64,000 nt of DNA from UBA11986 sp031402435 (GCA_031402435.1 JANNSJ010000004.1:1-64000), one strand, 5' to 3'. Counted from the stretch's first letter, positions 47,809 through 57,073 are shown. Notes: generated from the letters alone by a model not told the origin. Made by a program: numbers and translations.

Positions 47809-49386
47809 ATGAAACTTCTCTCCCCCCTCATTCTCGCCGTAACAATCCTTCTCTCTTCCTGCACACCAAAGAAATCCCACGAACCTGAAAGGGTGGACAG
47901 CCTTCGCACGCAGGCTGAAGAACTCATCAAAACACAATCACTGATGGGCTGGAATAGCTGGGCGTTCGGCACGGAGTCCAACCAGGATTCCCTGTACAAG
48001 GCAAACGCCAACCTCTTCACACTTGAAAACATCAAGCTCGTGCAACGGGTGGAGCAAGCAGAAACCATCGCCGTTCAGAAGAAGCGACTCTTCTATTTCA
48101 GGCGCTACCTTGCAACCGAGTATCTCTCAAAAGAGAATGCATCTCTCGCTGATAAGGTGAGCAACCTTGAAGCAACTGCAACCGTGATGTTCGAAGGGAA
48201 ATCCATTCCCTATCGGCAGGTGAGCAGTATGATCTCCAACGAGAAGAACCAGAAACGCCGCGGCGGTTTGTATGTTGCCGTCGATCCCGTGCTTGATTCG
48301 CTGAACTTGATTCACCGGCAAATTGAAGGGAATAACCTGCGTCTCGCCAAAGAACTCGGCTTTCCTTCATACAACCAGATGGCAGAAGACTTCAAGGGGT
48401 TTTCTCTCTCCAACTTCAAGGTAACCGCTGAGCGCGTGCTGGCCGAAACCGAGAGCACGTATACGATATTGCTCGATGAGATGATCAAGAAACAACTCAA
48501 GCTTACACGGAACAATCTCTACAGATATGACACTGGTCCATTGCTCAGGAACGAAAGGTTTGATCCGTATTTCAAAGGCGCCACCATGCTGGATGTCGCG
48601 AAGGAAACTTATCAGGGACTGGGGATTGATCTCACCGCACAGAAAAACCTGAGAGTCGATTCGGAGAACAGGCCGGCCAAAAACCCGCGTGCTGTATGTT
48701 ATCCCGTTGACGTACCCAATGATGTACGGCTCAGCATCAAGCCCATCGGCGGGTTCGATGATTACTCGGCGCTCTTCCATGAAATGGGACATGGCCAGCA
48801 TTACGCCAACACAAAAGAAAACGCATTCGAGTTCAAGTACATCGGCGAGGCAACGGTGACCGAGAACTTTGCGTTCCTCTCCGAGTACATTCTCTCGAAC
48901 CAGGCATGGCTGAGAATGCACACGAAAATGGCAACGCCAATCCTGAAGGATTTCCTGCGCTTCCAGGCATTCTACAGGATGTACTACATACGACGCTACT
49001 GCGCGAAGTTCCTGTACGAGTTGCAGCTTCACGCTGCCATTGCACACGCCGACACCCTGTATGCCTCGTTGCTTGCCAACGCGATTGGCACCCAACAACT
49101 TCCCTCGGATAGAAAGCGCTACCTCACCGATGTGGACGCTCTCTTCTACTCCGCGAGTTATCTGCGTGCATGGTTCCTCGAAGCCCAGCTCAATGCAAAA
49201 CTGACGAAGGACTACGGTGCAAACTGGTTCGCAAGTCCCAGGGCTGGCGAGTTCCTGCTCTCACTCTGGTCCAACGGCGACCGCTACAACGGCGACGAGT
49301 TCGTGAAGATGATCGGCTACGATGCCATCAACCCGGACGTATGGATGAAAGAAGTGAATATGATGATACTGTTTTCGACGAAGTAG
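47809..49386 (+). CDS. Lipoprotein M3-like metallopeptidase
   Basis: A 525-residue protein: lipoprotein signal (LILAVTILLSSC, lipid Cys at about 18) and an M3/M2-type helical peptidase domain. The zinc site is DDYSALFHEMGHGQHYANT (HExxH) near residue 325, with IGEATVTENFAFLSEYIL giving the third ligand about 25 residues on. Oligo- or dipeptidyl peptidase activity in the periplasm is likely. A decayed copy of its last 30 codons lies downstream at 49698-49787. Confidence 0.85.
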   Translation: MKLLSPLILAVTILLSSCTPKKSHEPERVDSLRTQAEELIKTQSLMGWNSWAFGTESNQDSLYKANANLFTLENIKLVQRVEQAETIAVQKKRLFYFRRYLATEYLSKENASLADKVSNLEATATVMFEGKSIPYRQVSSMISNEKNQKRRGGLYVAVDPVLDSLNLIHRQIEGNNLRLAKELGFPSYNQMAEDFKGFSLSNFKVTAERVLAETESTYTILLDEMIKKQLKLTRNNLYRYDTGPLLRNERFDPYFKGATMLDVAKETYQGLGIDLTAQKNLRVDSENRPAKNPRAVCYPVDVPNDVRLSIKPIGGFDDYSALFHEMGHGQHYANTKENAFEFKYIGEATVTENFAFLSEYILSNQAWLRMHTKMATPILKDFLRFQAFYRMYYIRRYCAKFLYELQLHAAIAHADTLYASLLANAIGTQQLPSDRKRYLTDVDALFYSASYLRAWFLEAQLNAKLTKDYGANWFASPRAGEFLLSLWSNGDRYNGDEFVKMIGYDAINPDVWMKEVNMMILFSTK

Positions 49387-49407
49387 GGTGGGGCGGTAAA
49401 TTGCGGT

Positions 49408-49647
49408 TTAGGCTGCAGCGCGAATACATGAGTGGAGAAACTCAGGTGAGAAGTCGGCGCCGTTCTCCCAAACGATGGTATGCAATTCGGGATGGACGCT
49501 GAATTGACGAAAGCGGGTGATGTCTTTCAGCGGTTCGAAGACTGGACCCCAAAGCTCATCCTTGAGATCGACTTCGTCGCCATTGTTAAATCGTAACCAA
49601 ATAATATGACGTTTAATATAGTGGGCTTCAGTAATTCTCGGTATCAT
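49408..49647 (-). CDS. DUF2442 protein
   Basis: A 79-residue protein matching DUF2442: TEAHYIKRHIIWLRFNNGDEVDLKDELWGPVFEPLKDITRFRQFSVHPELHTIVWENGADFSPEFLH. DUF2442 proteins often pair with DUF4160 proteins, likely as toxin-antitoxin partners, but no DUF4160 gene is adjacent. It lies between the peptidase gene and the broken copy of that gene's 3' end, on the opposite strand. Confidence 0.85.
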   Translation of the reverse strand: MIPRITEAHYIKRHIIWLRFNNGDEVDLKDELWGPVFEPLKDITRFRQFSVHPELHTIVWENGADFSPEFLHSCIRAAA

Positions 49648-49697
49648 GAATCAAAGTACGGGAATTCTCACACATGCACAACCTTCTGCTATGCGGT

Positions 49698-49787
49698 GAT
49701 TTCGTGAGGATGATCGGCTACGACGCGATCAACCCGGACGTGTGGATGAAAGAAGTGAAGATGATGATATTGTCTTCGACGAAGTAG
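49698..49787 (+). pseudogene. Remnant duplicate of the M3-like peptidase 3' end
   Basis: About 90 bases match 49297-49386 closely but not exactly, with some 10 substitutions. They would encode DFVRMIGYDAINPDVWMKEVKMMILSSTK and the stop, against EFVKMIGYDAINPDVWMKEVNMMILFSTK. No upstream coding sequence remains. The synonymous-type changes suggest a former second gene copy rather than a recent duplication. Confidence 0.8.
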
Positions 49788-49880
49788 AATGCTCGGTAGT
49801 TGTGGACCAGAGGCTTCACAAGGAAAAAATTTGTTTATTGAGATTGTCAAAGTCTTGAAGAACGACTATCTTACATCTCA

Positions 49881-51338
49881 ATGATTGCATTCCACGAAAT
49901 ACGACACAAACGGATAGAGAAGGGACTAAGTCAGTCCAAACTCTCGAAGCTGCTTGGAATCACGCAAGCAACTCTCTCTCAATGGGAGCTCAAAAAGGAG
50001 AGCGTCTCAAATGCTATGCTGTCTCAGATCAATGCTGTCCTTGATAGCATCTCTGAAAACGAAATCATCCAGATGAGAAAGAAGCGTTATATCAATCATG
50101 GAAATGGGACGATTATCAAACGGGATATTGAACTCGGTCGGCAGATATCATATGGATACTCGGAAGAAAACTACAATTATGTTAAGCTCTTAGCTCAACT
50201 AGAACAGCAGAGAAAATCAGGCCACCCACCCAGTGATTCACCAAGAGCAATTTCCCTCTTTTCCGGATGTGGAGGGTTTTCGCTCGGCTTCACATGGGCG
50301 GGATTCAATGTGAAAGGCTTCGTTGAGTTGCAACCAGGGTTCCGACGAATATATAGTTCCAATTTCATCGACACAAGCTGTCTTGGACAAGATATATCAA
50401 TCATCTCTGATGAAGATATTCGGACGTGGTGCGACTCACTTGGCCCCATTGATGTCGTATTCGGAGGACCACCTTGTCAAGGCTTTAGCCTTTCTGGAAA
50501 GCGAGATCATTATGACCCTAGAAATCAACTATTTCGACATTTTGCCCGCGTTGTCAGCATTATTCGACCAAAAGCTGTTCTTCTAGAGAATGTTCGCTTG
50601 CTGACATCGATGAAATCACCCTCCGGTGGATTCTTCAAAGATGAGATCGTTTCTGAGTTCTCTAAGATCGGCTACGATATGTCGTTTGCAGAATTGAATG
50701 CAAAGAACTATGGCGTCCCACAAAACCGCGAGAGAGTTTTTTTCTTAGGATTGCTCAAGACGTTAGAAGCCAAACCAAGCTTTCCAACTCCGACACACTC
50801 CTTCTCACCAAAGGTTGATTTATTCTCAGCGACCGTTAGACCGTATAGAACATTCAAAGATGCTACAGTCGATCTTGAAAGAATTGAATCAGGTGAGAAA
50901 TCGCAAAACGATCGTTGGCATTTTGCCGTAGCACACCCTGAGCATGTCATACTCTGGCTTCAAAATGTTCCTGAAGGTGCCAGTGCACATGAAAACTTAG
51001 ATTTGCGAATGAGGCCCCCTTCTGGTTATAACACTACTTACAAGCGGCTTAAGTGGGATGAGCCAGCGTCAACTGTATCTACAACTTTCGGCATGATTTC
51101 CGGCTCCCGAAATGTTCATCCTCAAAGCACAAGGTCGTTAACTATCCGCGAGGCTCTCCGATGCCAAAGCTTCCCCGACACATTCATGCTGGATGGAAGC
51201 CTAGGCGAAATCCGTACGTCCATAGGAAATGCAGTGCCGCCTTTGCTAGCAAAATCTCTTGCTGAGCATGTAAAGCAGTTGTTACGTACATCTACGCAGA
51301 CTTCGGTATCTTGTAAAAGTACCCTGCTTCAAGATTGA
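49881..51338 (+). CDS. DNA (cytosine-5-)-methyltransferase with N-terminal HTH
   Basis: A 485-residue enzyme. Residues 1-60 form an XRE-type HTH (RIEKGLSQSKLSKLLGITQATLSQWE), seen in C5 methyltransferases that regulate their own promoter. The catalytic domain follows: AISLFSGCGGFSLGFTWAGF (motif I), VVFGGPPCQGFSLSGKRD (catalytic Cys), VLLENVRLL (ENV motif IV), NAKNYGVPQNRERVFFLG (motif VIII), then a recognition region and RSLTIREALRCQSFP with SIGNAVPPLLA (motif X). It overlaps the convergent endonuclease gene by 47 bases, forming a type II restriction-modification pair. AT-richer than its neighbours. Confidence 0.95.
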   Translation: MIAFHEIRHKRIEKGLSQSKLSKLLGITQATLSQWELKKESVSNAMLSQINAVLDSISENEIIQMRKKRYINHGNGTIIKRDIELGRQISYGYSEENYNYVKLLAQLEQQRKSGHPPSDSPRAISLFSGCGGFSLGFTWAGFNVKGFVELQPGFRRIYSSNFIDTSCLGQDISIISDEDIRTWCDSLGPIDVVFGGPPCQGFSLSGKRDHYDPRNQLFRHFARVVSIIRPKAVLLENVRLLTSMKSPSGGFFKDEIVSEFSKIGYDMSFAELNAKNYGVPQNRERVFFLGLLKTLEAKPSFPTPTHSFSPKVDLFSATVRPYRTFKDATVDLERIESGEKSQNDRWHFAVAHPEHVILWLQNVPEGASAHENLDLRMRPPSGYNTTYKRLKWDEPASTVSTTFGMISGSRNVHPQSTRSLTIREALRCQSFPDTFMLDGSLGEIRTSIGNAVPPLLAKSLAEHVKQLLRTSTQTSVSCKSTLLQD

Positions 51339-52278
51339 ATTGTAGCTGTGTCGGATGCTGCTTCTGTCCGCCACGCTGCATTTGAACGATTCCAAACCTA
51401 GGGGCTTCGTGGTGTACACCAGGTGGGTCTTTGTGCTGTCCTTTCCTCACAGAATACAGCTTCTTATTGAAGCCGCCATATTTGTGGGATAGTTTGATTA
51501 GTTGGTCAATAGAGTAGATCGCAACTTCGCATGAATGAACATTCGCAAACTTCTTTGTCTGATGTGCGACGTAGTCTGGTGGAAACGGGTCGTTGGCATA
51601 CGCTTGCTGAAGGAGAAGCCGAGTTACCTTATCCTGATAGTCAGATAGAACCTTCTCGAGTTCCTCCCTCCCTACGCGTGGAAGTTCTTCCCAAAACCAT
51701 CGCCGCGGATCTGTTTTCCTTCCCTTGAGACTTGTCATGTTATCCAAAGGCCGAAAGCCATCGTCTCCGCAAAACATTCTCAAAGCGGTCAGCGCATCGT
51801 CGGAGACATCAATGGAGTTTCTTCGTAACAGATCACAAAAAGCCCTTGCGGTCGTGAAGTACAACTGCGCATTCGTTGGTTTGTCATTAGTACATTGTTT
51901 TACAGAAACTCCGGCAACAAAGTCCTTGCGTTTAACGACTCCCAAAATGAGAATGTCACTCTTGCTTCTTCCAATCTTTACGCCTTTCAAGTCAATTGTT
52001 TTTTCTCCGACTTCTGAAGTAGCGAGAGTTCCCGGCGATACAGAGTTTAACTCATCTATATGGGAAATGTCTATGTCGTGCAATATAAAGTTTATCAGGT
52101 GCAAGGCTGGATTTCCTAGAAATAGGTGCCCTTCAGCCAAATCTCTCCGCCGAAACGGCCTTGGAAAATCCCTGATCTCCTTTGCAAGTAGCTCCTCGAA
52201 TGAGTGCCCTTTTTTTCGTCCAATTGTTCCGGCATTGATCTGTGCAGCGTGTCGAGCGTCTGTCGGTTTCAGGGCCAT
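51292..52278 (-). CDS. Type II restriction endonuclease (predicted)
   Basis: A 328-residue protein converging on the methyltransferase gene and downstream of a C-protein-like regulator. A PD-(D/E)XK-like core is possible at GRSKSDILILGVVKRKDFVAGVSVKQCTN (Asp followed by S-V-K), with IRDFPRPFRRRDLAEGH upstream. It resembles no enzyme I can name. The identification rests mainly on operon context. The ATG at 52278, just after the regulator stop, begins the conserved-looking sequence; the frame to 52368 would overlap the regulator. Confidence 0.7.
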   Translation of the reverse strand: MALKPTDARHAAQINAGTIGRKKGHSFEELLAKEIRDFPRPFRRRDLAEGHLFLGNPALHLINFILHDIDISHIDELNSVSPGTLATSEVGEKTIDLKGVKIGRSKSDILILGVVKRKDFVAGVSVKQCTNDKPTNAQLYFTTARAFCDLLRRNSIDVSDDALTALRMFCGDDGFRPLDNMTSLKGRKTDPRRWFWEELPRVGREELEKVLSDYQDKVTRLLLQQAYANDPFPPDYVAHQTKKFANVHSCEVAIYSIDQLIKLSHKYGGFNKKLYSVRKGQHKDPPGVHHEAPRFGIVQMQRGGQKQHPTQLQFNLEAGYFYKIPKSA

Positions 52279-52279
52279 C

Positions 52280-52498
52280 CTAAATTCTCTCTGTAAGTTT
52301 GCCAATAGAAACGCCCAACGCTTCAGCCAGCCTATAGAGATTGGTGAACGATGGATTCCTTTTACCACGCTCTATCAAGCTTATGTATGTTCTGTCGAAT
52401 TCGGCAACAGCAGCCAATCCCTCTTGAGATAGGCCCTTCTGTTGCCTTTGATTACGAATCGACTGACCCAAAGACGACAAGAGTCTATTTTTGTTCAC
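52280..52498 (-). CDS. C-protein-like XRE transcription regulator of the restriction system
   Basis: A 72-residue HTH protein (SIRNQRQQKGLSQEGLAAVAEFDRTYISLIERGKRNPSFTNLYRLAEALGVSIGKL), of the size and type of restriction controller proteins. The GTG at 52498 is preceded by AGGAAAGGA six bases upstream, which decides the start over two ATGs further up. It sits upstream of the endonuclease gene and probably delays endonuclease expression until methylation is complete. Confidence 0.82.
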   Translation of the reverse strand: MNKNRLLSSLGQSIRNQRQQKGLSQEGLAAVAEFDRTYISLIERGKRNPSFTNLYRLAEALGVSIGKLTERI

Positions 52499-52532
52499 GG
52501 CAAATCCTTTCCTATGATTGCTATTCATTCTA

Positions 52533-52561
52533 CACATCTGCGGACAATGTGTCTACAGACA
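52533..52561. promoter_or_regulatory. Candidate C-box operators between the C gene and vsr
   Basis: TGTCTACAGACA (52550-52561) has complementary half-sites TGTCT/AGACA, and ACACA (52533-52537) with TGTGT (52548-52552) forms a second dyad. They lie about 50 bases upstream of the C-protein start, in the divergent gap shared with vsr. Confidence 0.45.
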
Positions 52562-52599
52562 GTGCGTCACATGACTTTTAGACCATTTACTGCATCAAG

Positions 52600-53019
52600 A
52601 TGGACAGGGTAAGCAAGGAGGTGCGGTCTCGAATCATGTCGTGCGTCAGGTCTAGCGGTAACAAAACGACGGAGGTTGCTTTTGCTAGGCTACTAAGAAT
52701 TCATCGACTTGCGGGTTGGACAAGGAGGGGGATTGGCCTTCCTGGACGGCCTGACTTTGTTTTTCACAAACAACGAATTGCGGTCTTTGTAGATGGTTGC
52801 TTCTGGCATGGTTGTCCATCTTGTCAACGACAGCCAACAACAAGACCCGTCTATTGGAGACGCAGATTCGCAACAAACATGCACCGAGATTTAAGAGTGA
52901 CTAGAGAATTGAAGACAATTGGGTGGCATGTTGTTCGGATTTGGGAACACGAAGTGAGCGGGCCTAAACGTAAAATAACGCGGAAACTCCAGCGGATTGA
53001 GAAGTTACTTGAGTCGTGA
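52600..53019 (+). CDS. vsr: Very short patch repair endonuclease
   Basis: A 139-residue nuclease that nicks beside T:G mismatches made by deamination of 5-methylcytosine. Motifs: VRSRIMSCVRSSGNKTTEVAFARLLRIHRLAG, the core GLPGRPDFVFHKQRIAVFVDGCFWHGCPSC (catalytic Asp and zinc Cys/His) and NMHRDLRVTRELKTIGWHVVRIWEHEV. It is normally paired with a C5 methyltransferase, present 1.3 kb away. It completes the restriction-modification island. Confidence 0.95.
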   Translation: MDRVSKEVRSRIMSCVRSSGNKTTEVAFARLLRIHRLAGWTRRGIGLPGRPDFVFHKQRIAVFVDGCFWHGCPSCQRQPTTRPVYWRRRFATNMHRDLRVTRELKTIGWHVVRIWEHEVSGPKRKITRKLQRIEKLLES

Positions 53020-53075
53020 GCCACACACAACCTCAAAGAGTAACAAACTGTGGAAGACAATGTACGAGCGAGAAG

Positions 53076-54008
53076 ATGCATTTCAAAACATCACAACTAA
53101 AAATCTCCACTCCCTCCAACTTCAACTTCTCGCGCACGGCGTTTAGTCACGGCTGGTACGGGTTGCCGCCGTTTTCGTTTGACAAAGAGTCAATGCAACT
53201 CCAGCGCGTGCTGCAACTCAGTAATGGAACGCTCGTCTCCTGCACGCTCACGGGACGGGACCATGTGGTAGACGTCCGCATGGTGAGTAACGGGAAGCTT
53301 ACGTCTGGCCAGCGGAAGGAAGTCGCTGCCCAACTGCGGACGTGCCTGAGGCTGGATGAGGATTTCAAGGGATTCCATGCCGAGGCAGCGAGGCATCCTG
53401 AGTACAAGTGGATCGCGCAGAGCAGGGCCGGAAGAATGCTGCGGTCGCCCACGGCATTTGAAGACGTCGTGAAGATGATCTGCACCACCAACTGCACCTG
53501 GGCGCTCACAACTCTGATGGTGACGAACCTCGTCCAGCGGTTTGGCGAACACCTCAACGGATCGCTCCACGCATTCCCCACTCCCGAAGCGATTGCGGGA
53601 TCATCCGAACGTGTGCTGCGCAAGGAAATCAAGTCCGGCTACCGTTCACCCTATCTCCTTGAGCTTGCAGAGCGGGTCGCATCGAAGGAACTTGATCTCG
53701 AAGCGTGGAGGAATTCACCGTTGAGCACCGACGAGTTGTTCGAGGAAATGCGGGGCGTGAAAGGCATCGGCCCGTATGCGGCGGGGAATATCATGCGGCT
53801 CATCGGGCGATACGATTATCTTGGACTTGATTCCTGGGTGCGGGCGAAGTATTATGAGTTGCACCGTAACGGCCGCACGGTAAAGGACTCGACCATCGAA
53901 CGCCACTACGCTCCGTATGGCACGTGGCGTGGTCTTTTCTTCTGGCTGGAAATGACGCGGTACTGGCATGATGATAAATTCCAAGCCGTGCCGAAGAAGA
54001 AATCGTAA
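53076..54008 (+). CDS. AlkA/OGG1-like DNA glycosylase
   Basis: A 310-residue HhH-GPD enzyme: an N-terminal TBP-like domain (FNFSRTAFSHGWYGLPPFSFDKESMQL), then SPTAFEDVVKMICTTNCTWALTTLMVTNLVQRFG, a hairpin motif MRGVKGIGPYAAGNIMRLIG and the catalytic Asp in YLGLDSWVRAKYYE. The conserved Lys of OGG1 is not evident, so a monofunctional 3-methyladenine/8-oxoguanine-type glycosylase is more likely. I chose the ATG at 53076; a GTG at 53016 overlapping the vsr stop would add a basic leader. Confidence 0.82.
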   Translation: MHFKTSQLKISTPSNFNFSRTAFSHGWYGLPPFSFDKESMQLQRVLQLSNGTLVSCTLTGRDHVVDVRMVSNGKLTSGQRKEVAAQLRTCLRLDEDFKGFHAEAARHPEYKWIAQSRAGRMLRSPTAFEDVVKMICTTNCTWALTTLMVTNLVQRFGEHLNGSLHAFPTPEAIAGSSERVLRKEIKSGYRSPYLLELAERVASKELDLEAWRNSPLSTDELFEEMRGVKGIGPYAAGNIMRLIGRYDYLGLDSWVRAKYYELHRNGRTVKDSTIERHYAPYGTWRGLFFWLEMTRYWHDDKFQAVPKKKS

Positions 54009-54214
54009 ACGTCGACGCGGGCATTTCACAGACCGAGTTTTTCTTTGGTCTGAGTTCGTCCTAAATGGTTTAATAGTCACACCGAGCGAAGTCGAGGTGT
54101 GTGCATCGAATCCAACGACAGCTTTCGACTCCGCTCAAGCTGACTCGGATATATTTTTTCATAACCTCTTTGGCCGCAAAGAAAGTAACTGACAGCATTT
54201 TCAGCAGGAACATC

Positions 54215-54553
54215 GTGACAAGACCCGAAGCCATCACACAAATTGAAAAAGAATTTGCTGCTGCCCGGTACGCGCAGGGCATTGGCAACGACGGCATGGT
54301 ACGCGTCTGCGCGCGGAGAGCTGCGGGGATCGCCATCGGCTGCTGGCTTGAGGACAACCCGCGTGAAGGCTGGGGCGCGGATGCGCTGGGGCGTCTGAAA
54401 AATGTCCGGCTTGATGAATCGATGCCCATGGATGTCCGTGATGCCGCATCAAGACTCACAGCCAAAGTGACGGAACAGTTCACTTCCCAGTTCTCAACCG
54501 ATCCCATTGATGACAGCAAAATGATCATCAATCATCTCCTTCGCGAGATGTGA
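54215..54553 (+). CDS. Small helical protein of unknown function
   Basis: A 112-residue helical protein (ITQIEKEFAAARYAQGIGNDGMVRVCARRAAGIAIGCWLEDNPREGWGADALGRLKN, VRDAASRLTAKVTEQFTSQF). The RVCARRAAGIAI block looks strongly conserved, but I cannot assign the family. The GTG at 54215 has AGGA five bases upstream; in-frame ATGs further up would encode a basic, low-quality leader. A terminator follows. Confidence 0.6.
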   Translation: MTRPEAITQIEKEFAAARYAQGIGNDGMVRVCARRAAGIAIGCWLEDNPREGWGADALGRLKNVRLDESMPMDVRDAASRLTAKVTEQFTSQFSTDPIDDSKMIINHLLREM

Positions 54554-54574
54554 GAAGCTGGGTTTGATGGGGTT

Positions 54575-54606
54575 AAAACCCCTCTGAGGTTTTTGGTTTT
54601 TTTATT
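54575..54606 (+). terminator. Intrinsic terminator after the small helical protein gene
   Basis: AAAACC pairs with GGTTTT around CCTCTGA, followed by TGGTTTTTTT. A second hairpin, CCCCGACC/GGTCGGGG (54612-54632), lies just downstream and may be a separate repeat. Confidence 0.6.
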
Positions 54607-54684
54607 GTAATCCCCGACCCTGAAGGTCGGGGTTATGAGGCATAGATTCCCGATAAACTCTTTGAACAAACACTGGACCATGCA

Positions 54685-56067
54685 ATGAAATTCAAATTTG
54701 TGCTCCTGCTTCTTCCGGTATTGGCATTCAGTCAGCCGCTGCAACTGGATATGGATGTCTTCGCAAAACGTCGGGCGGAATTCACCACAAAACTCCCGCC
54801 GCAAACCGTTGCCATCTTCGCGTGCAAGCCGGAGTACATCCGGAACGGCGGCGTGGAATACGACTACCGGCAGGAGAGCAATTTCTACTACCTTGCCGGT
54901 TTTGAAGAACCGGAATCAATCCTTCTGCTCAATCCCTCGGCGCCGCGATACAAGTACGTGCTGTTCGTTCGCAAAAGGAATCCCAACGTTGAAACGTGGG
55001 ACGGATATCGCGCCGGCGTCGATGGTGCAATGTCCACATTCAGAGCCGATACCGCACTGGTGTATGCCGACTTCCAGAAGTCTGTCGGCGCGTTCATGCC
55101 GAAGATCGGAACGCTCGCCTACTCATTCGGCGTCAATCCAAAAATCGACGAGAAGGTACGGGAGATATTCCTTGAACGCCCGCATGGCGACAACTGGGTG
55201 ATCATGGACCCGGCCCCAACGCTTGCCGAGATGCGTTTGATAAAGAATGAGGGTGATTGGAGAATGGGGTTTACAACGGCGATCGACATCTCGGCTGAGG
55301 CGCAGATCGAAGCTATAAAAGCGATCAAGCCTGGAATGTTCGAGTACGAAGTGCAGGCCGTGTTCGAGTATGTGTATCGGAAGAAGGGTTCACCGCGCAA
55401 CGGCTACCCTTGCATCGTCGGTTCGGGGCCAAACAGCGGCACACTTCATTACAGCGCGAACACTCGCAAGATGCAGGATGGGGAAGTCGTGTTGATGGAT
55501 TGCGCTGCAGAATATGGATACTACTCGGCAGACATCACGCGCACAGTTCCTGTCAACGGCAAGTTCACAAAGGAGCAACGAGAGATTTACCAGCTTGTCC
55601 TTGAAGCGCAGAATGCCGCAATCGTCATGGTAAAGCCCGGCGTTATCAAGAGTGACCTCGACAGCATCATCACAGACGTTATCAGTAACGGACTCATCAA
55701 GCTTGGATTCATCAAAGAAAAAAAACATGCCTACATATTCACACTTCACGGCTATTCGCACTGGCTCGGGTTGGAAGTCCATGATGTGGGAAAGGGCACG
55801 ATAGACGGCAAGTCGCGGCCTTTGCGCGAAGGGATGGTATTCACTATTGAGCCGGGCATTTATATCAGACCCGACCTGTTCGACAAGCTGAAAGAACTCA
55901 ACTACACCGATAATGAGATGACAAGGCTCCGCACAAGGATTCAACGTTACATGAACATCGGCGTGCGCATTGAAGATGACATTGTTGTGACAGCAAGCGG
56001 CTACAAGAACCTGAGCGAGGCTGTCCCCCGTGATATCGATTCAATCGAAGCGCTGATGAAACATTGA
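54685..56067 (+). CDS. Exported Xaa-Pro aminopeptidase (M24B)
   Basis: A 460-residue metallopeptidase with a signal peptide (MKFKFVLLLLPVLAFSQ). N-terminal creatinase-like domain (VEYDYRQESNFYYLAGFEEPESILLL) and C-terminal pita-bread domain with dinuclear metal ligands: LMDCAAEYGYYSADITRTVP (two Asp), LHGYSHWLGLEVHDVG (His), FTIEPGIYI (Glu) and GVRIEDDIVVT (Glu). It removes N-terminal residues before proline, here in the periplasm. All ligands are intact. Confidence 0.93.
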   Translation: MKFKFVLLLLPVLAFSQPLQLDMDVFAKRRAEFTTKLPPQTVAIFACKPEYIRNGGVEYDYRQESNFYYLAGFEEPESILLLNPSAPRYKYVLFVRKRNPNVETWDGYRAGVDGAMSTFRADTALVYADFQKSVGAFMPKIGTLAYSFGVNPKIDEKVREIFLERPHGDNWVIMDPAPTLAEMRLIKNEGDWRMGFTTAIDISAEAQIEAIKAIKPGMFEYEVQAVFEYVYRKKGSPRNGYPCIVGSGPNSGTLHYSANTRKMQDGEVVLMDCAAEYGYYSADITRTVPVNGKFTKEQREIYQLVLEAQNAAIVMVKPGVIKSDLDSIITDVISNGLIKLGFIKEKKHAYIFTLHGYSHWLGLEVHDVGKGTIDGKSRPLREGMVFTIEPGIYIRPDLFDKLKELNYTDNEMTRLRTRIQRYMNIGVRIEDDIVVTASGYKNLSEAVPRDIDSIEALMKH

Positions 56068-56161
56068 TTGCGTTCCCGGAATCCATGCAAGGCCGCTGCT
56101 CTTCCGGTTATGCCCTTGATTCTCTTCTCGGTTTTGCGTTGCTTGCAACAGTGCCATTCCG

Positions 56162-57073
56162 ATGAACATTACAGAAGAATACAAGAAGTCGCTCAAGATG
56201 CTTGAGGTCGAGGAGGTTCTTGACCTCGTCCTTTACCGTCCGCTGGCGTTGCTGTTTGTACGCGTTGTGTACAAGACTCCTATTACGCCGAATGGTGTAA
56301 CGTTCCTGTCGTTGCTCGGTGGACTCGCATCGGCGTATTGTTTTGCACAGGGAACAGTGTCCGGACTGATGTGGGGTGGCATCTGGTATGCCATCGCAAA
56401 TGTGCTCGATTGCAGCGATGGACAGCTTGCCCGGCTTCAAGGAAGCGGTACACCGTTAGGACGTCTGGTTGATGGCGTTATCGATTGGATCATAAGTTTT
56501 GCGATTTTTGTGAGTCTGGGTGTCGGGCTTCAGAGCGTGACAGGCGATCCGAACGTCTGGTGGCTTGTTGCAATAGGGGGCGTTACGTCCGCGGTGCATG
56601 CGTTCTTTTTCGATCTGTATCAGCAGCAGTTTATCTCCACGGTACGCGGCCAGGAAAACTTTGTGGACCGTGAGCTGGGGAGGATCAACATTGAATTCGC
56701 GAAGCTCAGCGGCGCCAATCAAAACCTGATTCGGAAGACGTTCCTGTCAATCTACATCAAATACCTGGAAGGACAGCGCGGTTCACGCTCGCCGGAAATG
56801 GAAGGCAGGCACTATCCACCCGACTTGTATCGGTCAATGAACAAGAATGTCATGCGGTTCTGGACGCTCCTCGGCCCGACAACGAACCGCTCATTACTGG
56901 TGATGGCTGGCCTCTTAAGCAACCTCAATATCTTCCTTTGGCCAATCGTTACCATCGGAAACATCCTCCTGGTGATTGCCTTTGTCTGGCAGCGTCGGGT
57001 GTTGCAACAGCTCGACGAAACCGTGAGGCAACAGAACATTGCCGGCCAGCCGGCTGCCTCTGTAACAGTGTAA
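56162..57073 (+). CDS. CDP-alcohol phosphatidyltransferase-family enzyme 1
   Basis: A 303-residue membrane protein with about six helices. The catalytic motif is complete: LDCSDGQLARLQGSGTPLGRLVDGVIDWI (DG-x2-AR-x8-G-x3-D-x3-D). It transfers a phosphoryl-alcohol from a CDP-alcohol to an acceptor, usually a lipid. It carries an extra soluble loop of about 100 residues (DLYQQQFISTVRGQENFVDRELGRINIEF). First of four genes with an aminotransferase-fold enzyme, a nucleotidyltransferase and a second CDP-alcohol enzyme, 46 bases before the next gene. Confidence 0.88.
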   Translation: MNITEEYKKSLKMLEVEEVLDLVLYRPLALLFVRVVYKTPITPNGVTFLSLLGGLASAYCFAQGTVSGLMWGGIWYAIANVLDCSDGQLARLQGSGTPLGRLVDGVIDWIISFAIFVSLGVGLQSVTGDPNVWWLVAIGGVTSAVHAFFFDLYQQQFISTVRGQENFVDRELGRINIEFAKLSGANQNLIRKTFLSIYIKYLEGQRGSRSPEMEGRHYPPDLYRSMNKNVMRFWTLLGPTTNRSLLVMAGLLSNLNIFLWPIVTIGNILLVIAFVWQRRVLQQLDETVRQQNIAGQPAASVTV

